From an uncultured Collinsella sp. (GTDB lineage Bacteria > Actinomycetota > Coriobacteriia > Coriobacteriales > Coriobacteriaceae), in the NCBI GenBank assembly GCA_959027945.1, contig CAUFRO010000005.1, forward strand, positions 24,258 to 88,257: 64,000 bases of DNA, written 5' to 3'. The position numbers and the translations under genes are program-made. A model generated the notes under the pieces. The model saw only the letters and a list, made by a program, of their open reading frames with translations, ran no database searches and was not told the origin of the DNA. Position 1 is the first letter of the stretch. Each line of letters begins with the position of its first letter. Below, piece after piece: positions 26,401 to 33,924 of the stretch.

Positions 26401-27027
26401 GACCTGACGCTCCAGCGGTCGCAGCTGACGGGCGATTTCCTTATTGATGTCGCGGGCACGGGTCAAGTGCTCATCCATCGACTTGATCTTTTTGAGCGCA
26501 CGCTCCTTGCGGCGCTTGTGCTTGGAGATGCCGGCGGCCTCCTCGATGAGGGCACGGCGCTCCTCGGGGCGGCTCTGCAAAATGGCATCGAGCTTGCCCT
26601 GGCTGATGATGGAATGTGTATCCTTGCCCAGACCCGAGTCGTGCAGGATGTCCTGAATGTCCATCAGACGGCACGGGCTCGAGTTGATGAGGTACTCGCT
26701 CTCACCCGAGCGATACATGCGGCGGGTGATGGCGACCTCGTCAAAGTCGACCGGCAGCATATGGTCCGAGTTATCGAGCACCAGCGTGACCTCGGCGACA
26801 CCAACCGGCTTGCGCGCCGACGAGCCCGAGAAGATGACGTCCTCCATGGCCTGGCCGCGCAGCTGCTTGGCGCTCTGCTCGCCCAGGACCCACAGAATCG
26901 AGTCGGAAATGTTCGATTTTCCCGAGCCATTGGGACCGACGATGACGGTCAGGCCCGGCTCAAACGTCATATGGGCACGGTCGGCAAACGACTTGAACCC
27001 TTTGAGCGTGAGGGACTTGAGATACAC
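23491..27027 (-). CDS. smc: Chromosome segregation protein SMC
   Basis: SMC ATPase of 1178 residues, full length. N-terminal Walker A GPNGSGKSNISDSILWVLG, long coiled coil (about 170-500), hinge domain (about 510-665, with PLVSRLVGALGDDV and GGYYVVDDL), second coiled coil, then C-terminal ABC signature LMSGGEKSLTALALLF and Walker B VLDEVEAALDD. It compacts and organises the chromosome with ScpA and ScpB, which are not in this window. It lies between rnc and ftsY, a conserved order in many Gram-positive bacteria. Confidence 0.97.
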   Translation of the reverse strand: MYLKSLTLKGFKSFADRAHMTFEPGLTVIVGPNGSGKSNISDSILWVLGEQSAKQLRGQAMEDVIFSGSSARKPVGVAEVTLVLDNSDHMLPVDFDEVAITRRMYRSGESEYLINSSPCRLMDIQDILHDSGLGKDTHSIISQGKLDAILQSRPEERRALIEEAAGISKHKRRKERALKKIKSMDEHLTRARDINKEIARQLRPLERQVDRARKYKELSSRANELTQMLAVDELRSLQSQWNDLESRSKEGAAELELAQYRLGEKERELEKLQVMLEEKGLFVGDLGEQRRHMQDVVGRINSDMRLLEEKGHNMVSRLSDMRGQISSSEHQRRRVVEELEDARAQLEEVTGAHMQAQEDVDAAGPAAAELHERRVALDNQISQLTREQRDVQRAADNAALELAKVKDSLSNAEVEDNMYASRLEQIDEQLEEVTASLESRRDRAEELEGALEEARQAQVDAREAAEAARAALKDLRARESEARNKLSEVRSELASQKKLDARMADSSPLVSRLVGALGDDVSGRLGDVLEAPRELEGLVEQLLAGDIDALLFDDTSALERAGRAALDQKKASGEALLVARGVSGSTAAEGAAGTRLVDRLSVRAGYGPVVEALLGGYYVVDDLAAALSAPVVDGVTYVTPDGARVSCGGLVRVGLDAGEASGALERKRRIRELEGLEPDLAAVFEHVSDQVVEANAAVEEARAAEGDAAGEIARLEGERRSLLSEIGRLEQSANNAEVERVRISKRREQASEAVRSARPRVDELTRSRDEARAQASDLGLQIAEANDELDRVRRDDSEAAGKLADAKVRLAQTSERLRSLKGRVPDLEHRLEGIDRRIRGTRQASRSLELLRLRVDPMHERYSALLERASDWAARLRDQASLEEADSASLKKTIEDAKAEVSRAKERVDAATATQNEFKVARGKLEVQVEAAIKAITADGTTVLEEALMLPAPTDRDAAERELNQLVRQINNLGPVNQVAMEEYEQLKRRADYIEEQLADLESARKALTKITVAIDRKMRKAFLVTFEKVDANFREIFAMLFPGGQAHLEMTDPEHPAETGIEVVAQPRGKRITKMMLMSGGEKSLTALALLFAVYRTRTVPFYVLDEVEAALDDANLSKLIGALDVLRSDTQLLVISHQRRTMEDADVLYGVSMQADGVSRVVSQKLDRETGKVVNA

Positions 27028-27037
27028 GGTTCCTCGC

Positions 27038-27763
27038 TTAAACGAGTTTCTTGTTCAGAATCACGCCGTTGGTGGTGTAGCCCATGCGATCGAGCGCCTC
27101 GAGCGCGGCAGCTCCCTCGGCTTCCTTCTTAGAGGAGCCGGTGCCGCGGCCTTGACGGATGCCGTCGATAAGCACCACAGCGGTAAAGGTCGGTGCATGC
27201 GCGGGGCCCTCGGAGCCCACCAGCTTGTACGCAGGAGGCTCATGGCCGTCAGCCTGAACGCACTCCTGCAAAAACGACTTGGGGTTCGCGGGATGCTCGG
27301 CACGCTCAGAAGCCAGGTGCGGCTTAAGTGTGCGGTGAATGAACTCCGCCGCAACATCCCAGCCGGCATCCAGGTACAGTGCGCCCACGAGCGACTCGTA
27401 GACGTTCTCGAGCGCCGAATGCAGGCCGCGCGCACCGGTACCGGTCTCGGAGGCACCAAAGATGATGATGTCGTCGATGCCCAGCTCGTGAGAAACCTCG
27501 GACAGCGTAGCGCCCGAGACAAGCGACACCTTCAGGCGCGTGAGCTTGCCCTCGTCAAACTCCGGATAGGACTCAAACAGGGAGCGTGCGACCACAGCGC
27601 CCAAAATGGAATCGCCCAAGAACTCAAGGCGCTCATAGCTGGCAGAAACCGGCTGGCCCTCGACTGCCGAGGGATGCGTAAGGGCCGCGCGCAGCAGCAC
27701 CTTATTATTGAACTCGTGGCCCAGAATTTCCTGGGCGCGCGTAAGTCGTTCAGACAAAGCCAA
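27038..27763 (-). CDS. rnc: Ribonuclease III
   Basis: Double-strand-specific endoribonuclease of 241 residues for rRNA and mRNA processing. The signature ERLEFLGDSILGAVVARSLF carries the catalytic acidic residues; a second metal-site motif is in ENVYESLVGALYLDAGW. The C-terminal double-stranded RNA-binding domain starts near residue 158 (PKSFLQECVQADG) and ends with GTGSSKKEAEGAAALEAL. It is placed 3 bases after acpP, and smc follows after 10 bases. Confidence 0.97.
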   Translation of the reverse strand: MALSERLTRAQEILGHEFNNKVLLRAALTHPSAVEGQPVSASYERLEFLGDSILGAVVARSLFESYPEFDEGKLTRLKVSLVSGATLSEVSHELGIDDIIIFGASETGTGARGLHSALENVYESLVGALYLDAGWDVAAEFIHRTLKPHLASERAEHPANPKSFLQECVQADGHEPPAYKLVGSEGPAHAPTFTAVVLIDGIRQGRGTGSSKKEAEGAAALEALDRMGYTTNGVILNKKLV

Positions 27764-27766
27764 GAC

Positions 27767-28009
27767 CTAGGCCTCCCTGGCGTTTTCGATAGCGTCGACG
27801 GCGTCGGCGACAGAGTTGAGCGAGAGCAGGGTCTCGTCATCGATCTCGAGGTTGAACTCGTCCTCGATAGCCGTAACCAGCTGCAGGCGCTCGAGCGAGT
27901 TGGCATCGAGGTCGTCAAAGGTGGTCTCATCGCTAATTTCGGCAACATCGACGCCCAGAACGTCAGCAGCGACCTCGGCGATCTTGTCGAAGATTTCGGA
28001 GCGATCCAT
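27767..28009 (-). CDS. acpP: Acyl carrier protein, with NSL in place of DSL
   Basis: Acidic 80-residue carrier for fatty acid synthesis. The phosphopantetheine serine is in DDLDANSLERLQLVTAIEDEF; the nearly invariant Asp before the serine is Asn here. The rest of the fold (four helices, FNLEIDDETLLSL) is normal. ATG 28009 has AGAGGA 7 bases upstream. Location between plsX and rnc is standard for the housekeeping ACP, so it is probably functional despite the substitution. Confidence 0.92.
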   Translation of the reverse strand: MDRSEIFDKIAEVAADVLGVDVAEISDETTFDDLDANSLERLQLVTAIEDEFNLEIDDETLLSLNSVADAVDAIENAREA

Positions 28010-28123
28010 AGCGCTTCCTCTCATAGTGCATGAATACCAAAAGAATGGTACCGCCCGGGCGGTACCAAGACACGGTTCTGATTCTACCCCACGACGCACG
28101 CCCCGAGACGCATAACGCCGCTG

Positions 28124-29143
28124 TTATAAAACGATGCCGTCCATGGAGTTGGCGACATTCTCGACCAGCCCGGCGCGCACGGCTTCGGCCGCCGCGAGCG
28201 TACCGTTTTTAACAGCCTCGACCGAGGTGGCGCCATGGCCGATCAGGACCACGCCGCGCAGGCCCAAAAGAATCGCGCCACCCTTGGCGTCGCCCGAAAG
28301 CTTGGCCTTTATCTCGCGCATCTGCTTTTTAATGAGCAGCGCGGCGATCTTGGTGCCAAGCGAAGACATAAAGACGCCTTTGAGTTCCTGCAGCAAAAAC
28401 TTGGCAGCGCCCTCGGTGGCCTTGAGCGCAATATTGCCCGACATGCCATCGGCAACGACGACATCGAAGTTACCGGAGGTGATGTCCGTTCCCTCGCAGT
28501 TACCAACAAAGCCGGGAACGGCGGCCTTCATAGCCGGGAAGCAGGCCTTGGTAAAGTTGGAGCCCTTCTCGTCCTCGGTGCCGTTGGCGAGCAGGCCCAC
28601 GCGGGGATGCTCAATGCCCAGGACGACGCGGGCATAGGCGCTACCCATCTGGGCAAAACGCACCATGTCATCGACCTCGACATCGGGGTTGGCGCCCATA
28701 TCGCACAGCACCGTCAGACCGCCGGCGCGATTGGGCAGCGCATTGGTCAGACAGGGGCGCACCGGCTGTTTCTTACCTTCGGCCATATATCTAAACGGCG
28801 TGACGTAGGCGGTCGCAGCGGCGGTCATGGCGCCGGTGGAGCCGGCGGAGAAAAACGCGTCCGCATTTCCCTTCTTGATGGCGCGGCACGACAGCACGAT
28901 CGAAGACTTGCGTTTGGTCATCACGGCGCGAATGGGATCGTCATCCATGGCGATAACGTCGGGTGCCTCAAGGGCCTCAACACGTGCGTGGGAAGCAGCA
29001 AAGGGATTGACGATTTCGGCGGGACCAGCTGCCAAGACCTCGATATCGGGATCGGCGGCAAGTGCAGCCTCGATACCATCGAGAACGACCTGAGGTTTCT
29101 CGTCTCCACCCACAACGTCTACACAAACGCGAACGTTACTCAT
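28124..29143 (-). CDS. plsX: Phosphate acyltransferase PlsX
   Basis: Converts acyl-ACP to acyl-phosphate, the first committed step to phosphatidic acid in the PlsX/PlsY route. About 339 residues. Family motifs include the N-terminal VDVVGGDEKPQVVLDGI (commonly DAMGGDxxP; here VGGD), FFSAGSTGAMTAAATAYV, LCDMGANPDVE, and LANGTEDEKGS. The ATG at 29143 is chosen because AAGGAG is 7 bases upstream; the ATG at 29149 is too close to it. The site follows an intrinsic terminator by only about 5 bases. Confidence 0.95.
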   Translation of the reverse strand: MSNVRVCVDVVGGDEKPQVVLDGIEAALAADPDIEVLAAGPAEIVNPFAASHARVEALEAPDVIAMDDDPIRAVMTKRKSSIVLSCRAIKKGNADAFFSAGSTGAMTAAATAYVTPFRYMAEGKKQPVRPCLTNALPNRAGGLTVLCDMGANPDVEVDDMVRFAQMGSAYARVVLGIEHPRVGLLANGTEDEKGSNFTKACFPAMKAAVPGFVGNCEGTDITSGNFDVVVADGMSGNIALKATEGAAKFLLQELKGVFMSSLGTKIAALLIKKQMREIKAKLSGDAKGGAILLGLRGVVLIGHGATSVEAVKNGTLAAAEAVRAGLVENVANSMDGIVL

Positions 29144-29160
29144 ATACATGCTCCTTATAC

Positions 29161-29190
29161 AAAAATGGCCGACTCATTGAGCCGGCCATT
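29161..29190 (-). terminator. Intrinsic terminator between rpmF and plsX
   Basis: Minus strand: AATGGCCGGCTCA pairs with TGAGTCGGCCATT (one mismatch), then UUUUU. The plsX ribosome-binding site starts 5 bases later, which implies read-through control of plsX and downstream genes or a stabilising hairpin. Confidence 0.8.
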
Positions 29191-29230
29191 GTGGTTCCAT
29201 TTGGAACGGCATCGCATCCAGAGTATACCG

Positions 29231-29410
29231 TTACTCGGTAACGATAACCTCGCGGTCCTTGTAGAAACCGCAGCTGGGGCACACGTGGTGCGGAAGCTTG
29301 ACAGCGCCGCAACGGGGGCACGTGGACTGAGCCGCAGCCGAAATCTTCATGTTGGCGGAACGACGGGTGTGAGTGCGGATACGACCCTGCTTTTGTTTAG
29401 GTACGGGCAT
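29231..29410 (-). CDS. rpmF: 50S ribosomal protein L32
   Basis: Small ribosomal protein of 59 residues, missed by length cut-offs. It begins MPVPKQKQGRIRTHTRRS and carries a zinc ribbon with two CxxC pairs (CPRCGAVKLPHHVCPSCG), the zinc-binding form of L32. Ribosome-binding site AAGGTC-type is weak (GGAAGGTCACT before the ATG). It is located between a DUF177 gene and plsX, the conserved DUF177-rpmF-plsX order. Confidence 0.96.
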   Translation of the reverse strand: MPVPKQKQGRIRTHTRRSANMKISAAAQSTCPRCGAVKLPHHVCPSCGFYKDREVIVTE

Positions 29411-29474
29411 AGTGACCTTCCTTATGAACTATCCAGTGTGGCGATTACGCGCAAGTAGCGATACTACCACAGTT

Positions 29475-30029
29475 TTACTCATCAAGCTTGAGATTCTTCA
29501 ATGCTGCAAATGGATTTTCCGTGGCTTCGGCCCATTCGGCCTCGGCTTGGGCAGCACAATCACATTGCTCCACGTTGAGATTGCAACCGCAAGTGGGGCA
29601 CAGACCGCGACAATCGGGCTTACAGAGCACCACGAACGGCGTGTCCATGACGACGGCATCGTTGATAGGCTCACCCAGATCGACGAGACGATCCTCACCC
29701 AGGAGCTCGTAGCCGTCCTCGTAGGCCTCGGGATCCTCGGGCTCCTCAAAGAGGTAGAACTCCTCGATTTCGCCGGCGATATCAAACGAGGCGGGCTCCA
29801 GGCAACGGTCGCACTCGCCGGTGGCGTGCGCGCGGACCATGCCCGTGAGCAAGACACCGGTACCGGCATTGGTAAAGACAACGTCGTAGTCGATGCCGTC
29901 CTGAAGCTGGTACTCCTTCTCGCCCACCGTGTAGGTGGCGACATCGACCTTACCGGTCAGCGGATACGAATCTCCAGGAAACTCGAGCTGCTCGGAAAGA
30001 TCGACGGTAACGCTCGGGAACTCAGCCAT
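29475..30029 (-). CDS. DUF177 (YceD) family protein
   Basis: Protein of 184 residues of the YceD/DUF177 family, usually encoded just before rpmF and, in other bacteria and plants, linked to 23S rRNA accumulation. The four-cysteine pattern is plain: CDRC in the centre (ATGECDRCLEPASF) and CKPDCRGLCPTCG near the C-terminus, which likely bind zinc. The start overlaps the stop of the upstream SepIVA-like gene by one base (TAATG), so the two are translationally coupled. Confidence 0.92.
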   Translation of the reverse strand: MAEFPSVTVDLSEQLEFPGDSYPLTGKVDVATYTVGEKEYQLQDGIDYDVVFTNAGTGVLLTGMVRAHATGECDRCLEPASFDIAGEIEEFYLFEEPEDPEAYEDGYELLGEDRLVDLGEPINDAVVMDTPFVVLCKPDCRGLCPTCGCNLNVEQCDCAAQAEAEWAEATENPFAALKNLKLDE

Positions 30030-30526
30030 TACCACTGACCATTCTGTTGGGCGGCACCCTCGTTGAGCTGCTGACGGCAACGGGTAACGGTGCCGGTAAG
30101 GCTCTTGAGGTTCTCCTCCAGGTGCGTAAAGACCTGCTCTGCATAGTCCTCGGCAGCATAACGCGTCTCGCGCTCGTACTGCTGGGCACGATCCCGGATG
30201 TCGTCGGCCTGCTGCTGTGCTAAGCGGACGATCTCCTGCTCACCGGCAATGGTGAGGGCCTGCTGCTGAGCGTCGGCGATGATGGAATCGGCCTGAGCGG
30301 CGGCGGAAGCCATAAGCTCCTCGCGCTCCTTAAGGATACGGCGGGACTTCTGCCACTCCTCGGGATAGCTCATGCGGATCTCGTCGAGGATGTTGAAGAA
30401 CACGTCGGCGTCGATGACCTTGAACTGAGCGTTCTTGCCGAAAGGCGGCTTGGCTTCCTCGATCAGCCCTTCGAGCTCATCGACCAAGCTGACGATCCTA
30501 TCGCCAGGAAAATTCTCGCCCGGCAT
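30029..30526 (-). CDS. SepIVA-like coiled-coil protein (DivIVA-related)
   Basis: Hydrophilic protein of 165 residues. Residues 6-30 (DRIVSLVDELEGLIEEA) and 40-70 precede a long coiled coil rich in Ala, Gln and Glu (about 70-145, including EREELMASAAAQADSIIADA). In mycobacteria the gene between coaD and the DUF177 gene is SepIVA, an essential septation factor with a DivIVA-like domain; this gene sits in the same slot and has the same build, so it is a likely ortholog. ATG 30526 has AAGGAG 5 bases upstream. The assignment rests on synteny and architecture, not on a measured alignment. Confidence 0.72.
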   Translation of the reverse strand: MPGENFPGDRIVSLVDELEGLIEEAKPPFGKNAQFKVIDADVFFNILDEIRMSYPEEWQKSRRILKEREELMASAAAQADSIIADAQQQALTIAGEQEIVRLAQQQADDIRDRAQQYERETRYAAEDYAEQVFTHLEENLKSLTGTVTRCRQQLNEGAAQQNGQW

Positions 30527-30594
30527 CCGGTCTCCTTTCATAGGTAACATATCATCGTGCTAGTTTACCACATGCCACCAGGCAATAAGAAACG

Positions 30595-31092
30595 TCACGA
30601 AAAGCGATGTTTGAGCGCTTCGACAACGTTGGACGGGACAAACGTCGATACATCGCTGCCGAGCGAGGCGATCTGACGAACAACCGAGCTCGAGATATAG
30701 CCGTACTGCGGCGCGCTCATGACAAAGATGGACTCCAGCTCGTTATCCAAGCGATAGTTGAGGTCGGCCTGCTGCAGCTCGTACTCAAAGTCGGTCATGG
30801 CGCGCAGGCCCTTGACCACGGCCCCCGCCCCCTGCTCACGAGCGAAGTCGACCAAGAGGCCGGTAAAGGGCAGGACCTCAACGCCGTCGATATCACCGAG
30901 CGCCTCGCGGGCCAGCGCCACGCGCTCATCGAGTGTAAACGTGGTGCCCACACCGTTTTTACCCTGCGACTCGGCAACAGCGACGATCACGCTGGGAAAG
31001 ATGCGGCGGGCGCGGCGGATCACATCGATATGGCCAAACGTGATGGGATCGAAGGTGCCCGGGACGATCACGCGATTGATGGTGTCACTCAT
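30595..31092 (-). CDS. coaD: Phosphopantetheine adenylyltransferase
   Basis: Fourth enzyme of coenzyme A synthesis, 165 residues, normal length. The nucleotidyltransferase motif is PGTFDPITFGHIDVI (TFGH as the HxGH-type site), VVKGLRAMTDFEYELQQADLN is the substrate region, and ISSSVVRQIASLG the second ATP motif. AGGAGG lies 7 bases before the ATG. It overlaps the end of rsmD by 8 bases, the usual rsmD-coaD pair. Confidence 0.97.
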   Translation of the reverse strand: MSDTINRVIVPGTFDPITFGHIDVIRRARRIFPSVIVAVAESQGKNGVGTTFTLDERVALAREALGDIDGVEVLPFTGLLVDFAREQGAGAVVKGLRAMTDFEYELQQADLNYRLDNELESIFVMSAPQYGYISSSVVRQIASLGSDVSTFVPSNVVEALKHRFS

Positions 31093-31741
31093 GAGCATCC
31101 TCCTGAAACGTCGTGGCATCGTTGTCGTCAGCATCGGTGCCGGCGCTATCGCCCTCACCATCGTCATCGCCGACCCAACGAAGCAGGTCGACCGAGGTAA
31201 TGCCGTAGCGCTTCTCTCGTACAGTCTCAAAGCCTGCCGGATGCGCGCCCGCATCGGCAGCGGCATGCTCAAACAAGGCGTAAGCGCTAGGTGCAAGTAA
31301 ACCCTGCTGAGCCAGGTTCTGCAGCAGTTCCTCGACCGGCTCGGCACCAAAAGCATAGGGCGGGTCGAGCAGGACCAGATCAAAGGGGCCGCCCGGTACA
31401 CGACCGCGCGAGGCACTCGCCAGCATGTCGCCCGTGACCACGCGCCAACGCGCACGGTCGCGGCAGAGCGACTCGATATTCTTGGTAATGAGCCGCGCGG
31501 CGTTGCGATCGATCTCAAACGTCGTGAGCGAGCGGGCCCCACGAGAGAGCATCTCTAACCCTAAGGCACCGGAGCCGCCAAAGGCGTCCAGCACGCGGAC
31601 CTCGTCCAGATCGAAGTCGAATGCCGACATGACCATAGATGCGCACGACTCGCGCACGCGATCAGTCGTGGGGCGGGTGACATCGCGACCACGGGGCTCC
31701 TCGATCTTACGACCGCGCCATTCGCCGCCGATGATTCTCAT
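31085..31741 (-). CDS. rsmD: 16S rRNA (guanine-N2) methyltransferase RsmD
   Basis: SAM-dependent methyltransferase of 218 residues acting on G966 of 16S rRNA (E. coli numbering). Starts MRIIGGEWRGRKIEEP, with the SAM loop VLDAFGGSGALGLEML and the catalytic DPPYAFG motif. The C-terminus has an acidic extension (DDDGEGDSAGTDADDND) of about 25 residues not needed for the core fold. It overlaps recG by 4 bases and coaD by 8 bases, so the three are coupled. Confidence 0.96.
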   Translation of the reverse strand: MRIIGGEWRGRKIEEPRGRDVTRPTTDRVRESCASMVMSAFDFDLDEVRVLDAFGGSGALGLEMLSRGARSLTTFEIDRNAARLITKNIESLCRDRARWRVVTGDMLASASRGRVPGGPFDLVLLDPPYAFGAEPVEELLQNLAQQGLLAPSAYALFEHAAADAGAHPAGFETVREKRYGITSVDLLRWVGDDDGEGDSAGTDADDNDATTFQEDAHE

Positions 31742-33915
31742 CCTCCGCTGACCTCCTTAAAAATATGTCGATAACGCATGGCGACCGCGTCGCGCAGGGG
31801 GCGCGTCGCCACGGAGTCAAGTGTACAAGCATACCGCAAGAGCTCGACCGCGTCCAAATGGGCCCACTCGATCAGCTCCTCGTCGGCATCCAGGTCGACA
31901 AAGCGCAGGGTCACACCGCCGTGCTGGCGGTACCCCAGGATTTCGCCCTCATGGCGCAGGCGCAGGTCCATCTGGGCGAGTGTAAAGCCATCAGAGGTTT
32001 TTTCGAGCGATTGCAGGCGATCTTGCGCTGCCGAAGCGCCACCGTTGCCCTTGGAGTGCGTCATGACCAGGCACGTGCCCGACACGCTGCCACGGCCCAC
32101 GCGACCGCGCAGCTGGTGCAGGGCAGCCAACCCAAAGCGCTCGCCGTTCTCGATGACCATGAGGGTGGCGTTAGGCACGTCGACGCCCACCTCGACCACC
32201 GTAGTCGAGACGAGCACGTCGATCTCACCACGCTTGAAGGCGTCGATCACACGATCCTTCTCCCCCGCCGGCATGCGGCCGTGAAGGCGCTCGATGACAA
32301 GACCCGGCAACGCCAGACGCAGGCGATCGAGCTCGGTTGCCGTATCGTGCAGCGGCACGGGGACCGTCACGCGGCCCTCGTCGTCGCGGGCGATACCAGG
32401 TACGTCTTCCAGCTCATCGGCCGAATCACTCGGCTCCACAAGTGGGCAAATCACGTAGGCCTGCTGGCCCTTTGCATGCGCCTCGCGGATGGCGCCATAG
32501 GCGAGGTCGCGGCTCGACTCGGTGAGCACGCGTGTCGTCACGCCAGCGCCAGGGACGGGCCGATGGCGGATGATACTCGTGTCCAGATCGCCGTAGACCG
32601 AAAGCGCCAGCGTACGCGGGATTGGCGTTGCCGTCATAACGAGCAGATCGGCACCGGGGCCCTTCGCGCGTAGGGCGTTACGTTGGCCGACGCCAAACCG
32701 GTGCTGCTCGTCGATGACGACAAGCGACAGATGCTTGAACGCAACGTCATCCGAAAGCACCGCATGGGTGCCAAAGAGCACGTCAAGCTCGCCCGATTCC
32801 AGCTGTGCATGGATGCGCTCGCGCTCTGCGGCCGGCGTGGCACCCGTCAGAAGCGCCCAGGACATGCCGGCCTGAGAGAGCAGAGGGCCGGTCTTATCGG
32901 CATATTGGCGCGCCAGCACGCCCGTGGGCGCCATAACACAGGCCTGCGTGCCGCTATCGGCAGCCACAGCCAGCGCGCAGGCGGCAACGGCGGTCTTACC
33001 GGTACCGACATCGCCCAGCAGCAGGCGGTTCATCACACGCCCGCCATCGCACATATCGCGCAGGATATCTTGGAACGCGACCTCCTGCTCGTCGCTCAGC
33101 GAAAACGGCAGGGCTTGCTTGAGTGCGGCCAGGTGCTCGCCCGCGGTGTGGGCATAGGGCACCACATCGACTAGGCCGCCATCGTTGCGCAGGCGAAGCG
33201 CCAGCTGAAGGTAAAGGCACTCCTCATAAGCAAGGCGACGTCGCGCGATATCCCGCTCAGCCATACTCGATGGAAAGTGGATCGATCGAAGCGCGCGGGC
33301 ATTGCTCATCAGGCGGCGCTTGACGCGCAAGCGTGCGGGAATCGGGTCGAAGGGATTGCCGACGACCTCGAGCGCGCCGCTTACGATGCGGCGCATCCAC
33401 GCCTGGCTCACGCCGTCACTCACATAATGGACCGGCAAAATGGTACCCGCAGCACGCCCTTCCTCGAGCTTTTCAAAGTGCGGAGAGGCCATCTGCTTAA
33501 AACCGTAGGCAAACTCAACCTTGCCCATCACGGCCAGGCGGTCGCCTTGCTTAAGCTGCTGGGCAATCCAGGGCTGGCGGAAAAAGGCGACCTGCAGCAC
33601 GCCCGTCTCGTCAACGAGCGAGACCTCGGTCACCTGCATGCGCGGACGCGGCTGTTTTTGGACGATACGGTCGACCGTGGCGATGATGGTGCACACAGTA
33701 CCGATGGGCGCCATCTCGATAGACCAAGAACGGGTAAAGTCCAGGTATCGATGAGGGATATGGAGAAGGAGGTCCCCCACCGTCCGAATTCCCAGACGGC
33801 GAAGGGCCTCCTCACGTTTACCCGAAACATATTTGAGTCGCGCGATATCCTCGTCGAGCGCATTGCTCTGGGCAAAGCGCTCCGAGACGCGCGGCACGGA
33901 GCACAGCTCGGACAT
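31738..33915 (-). CDS. recG: ATP-dependent DNA helicase RecG
   Basis: Branch-migrating superfamily 2 helicase of 725 residues for replication-fork rescue. N-terminal wedge/OB domain (GIRTVGDLLLHIPHRYLDF, about 35-60), helicase motif I LLGDVGTGKTAVAACAL, motif II VVIDEQHRFGVGQR, motif III VMTATPIPRTLAL, and motif VI HQLRGRVGRGSVSG. The product starts MSELCSVPRVSERF, a short extension; fakA ends 10 bases upstream, and rsmD overlaps at the other end. Confidence 0.97.
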   Translation of the reverse strand: MSELCSVPRVSERFAQSNALDEDIARLKYVSGKREEALRRLGIRTVGDLLLHIPHRYLDFTRSWSIEMAPIGTVCTIIATVDRIVQKQPRPRMQVTEVSLVDETGVLQVAFFRQPWIAQQLKQGDRLAVMGKVEFAYGFKQMASPHFEKLEEGRAAGTILPVHYVSDGVSQAWMRRIVSGALEVVGNPFDPIPARLRVKRRLMSNARALRSIHFPSSMAERDIARRRLAYEECLYLQLALRLRNDGGLVDVVPYAHTAGEHLAALKQALPFSLSDEQEVAFQDILRDMCDGGRVMNRLLLGDVGTGKTAVAACALAVAADSGTQACVMAPTGVLARQYADKTGPLLSQAGMSWALLTGATPAAERERIHAQLESGELDVLFGTHAVLSDDVAFKHLSLVVIDEQHRFGVGQRNALRAKGPGADLLVMTATPIPRTLALSVYGDLDTSIIRHRPVPGAGVTTRVLTESSRDLAYGAIREAHAKGQQAYVICPLVEPSDSADELEDVPGIARDDEGRVTVPVPLHDTATELDRLRLALPGLVIERLHGRMPAGEKDRVIDAFKRGEIDVLVSTTVVEVGVDVPNATLMVIENGERFGLAALHQLRGRVGRGSVSGTCLVMTHSKGNGGASAAQDRLQSLEKTSDGFTLAQMDLRLRHEGEILGYRQHGGVTLRFVDLDADEELIEWAHLDAVELLRYACTLDSVATRPLRDAVAMRYRHIFKEVSGG

Positions 33916-33924
33916 AGACAGAGC

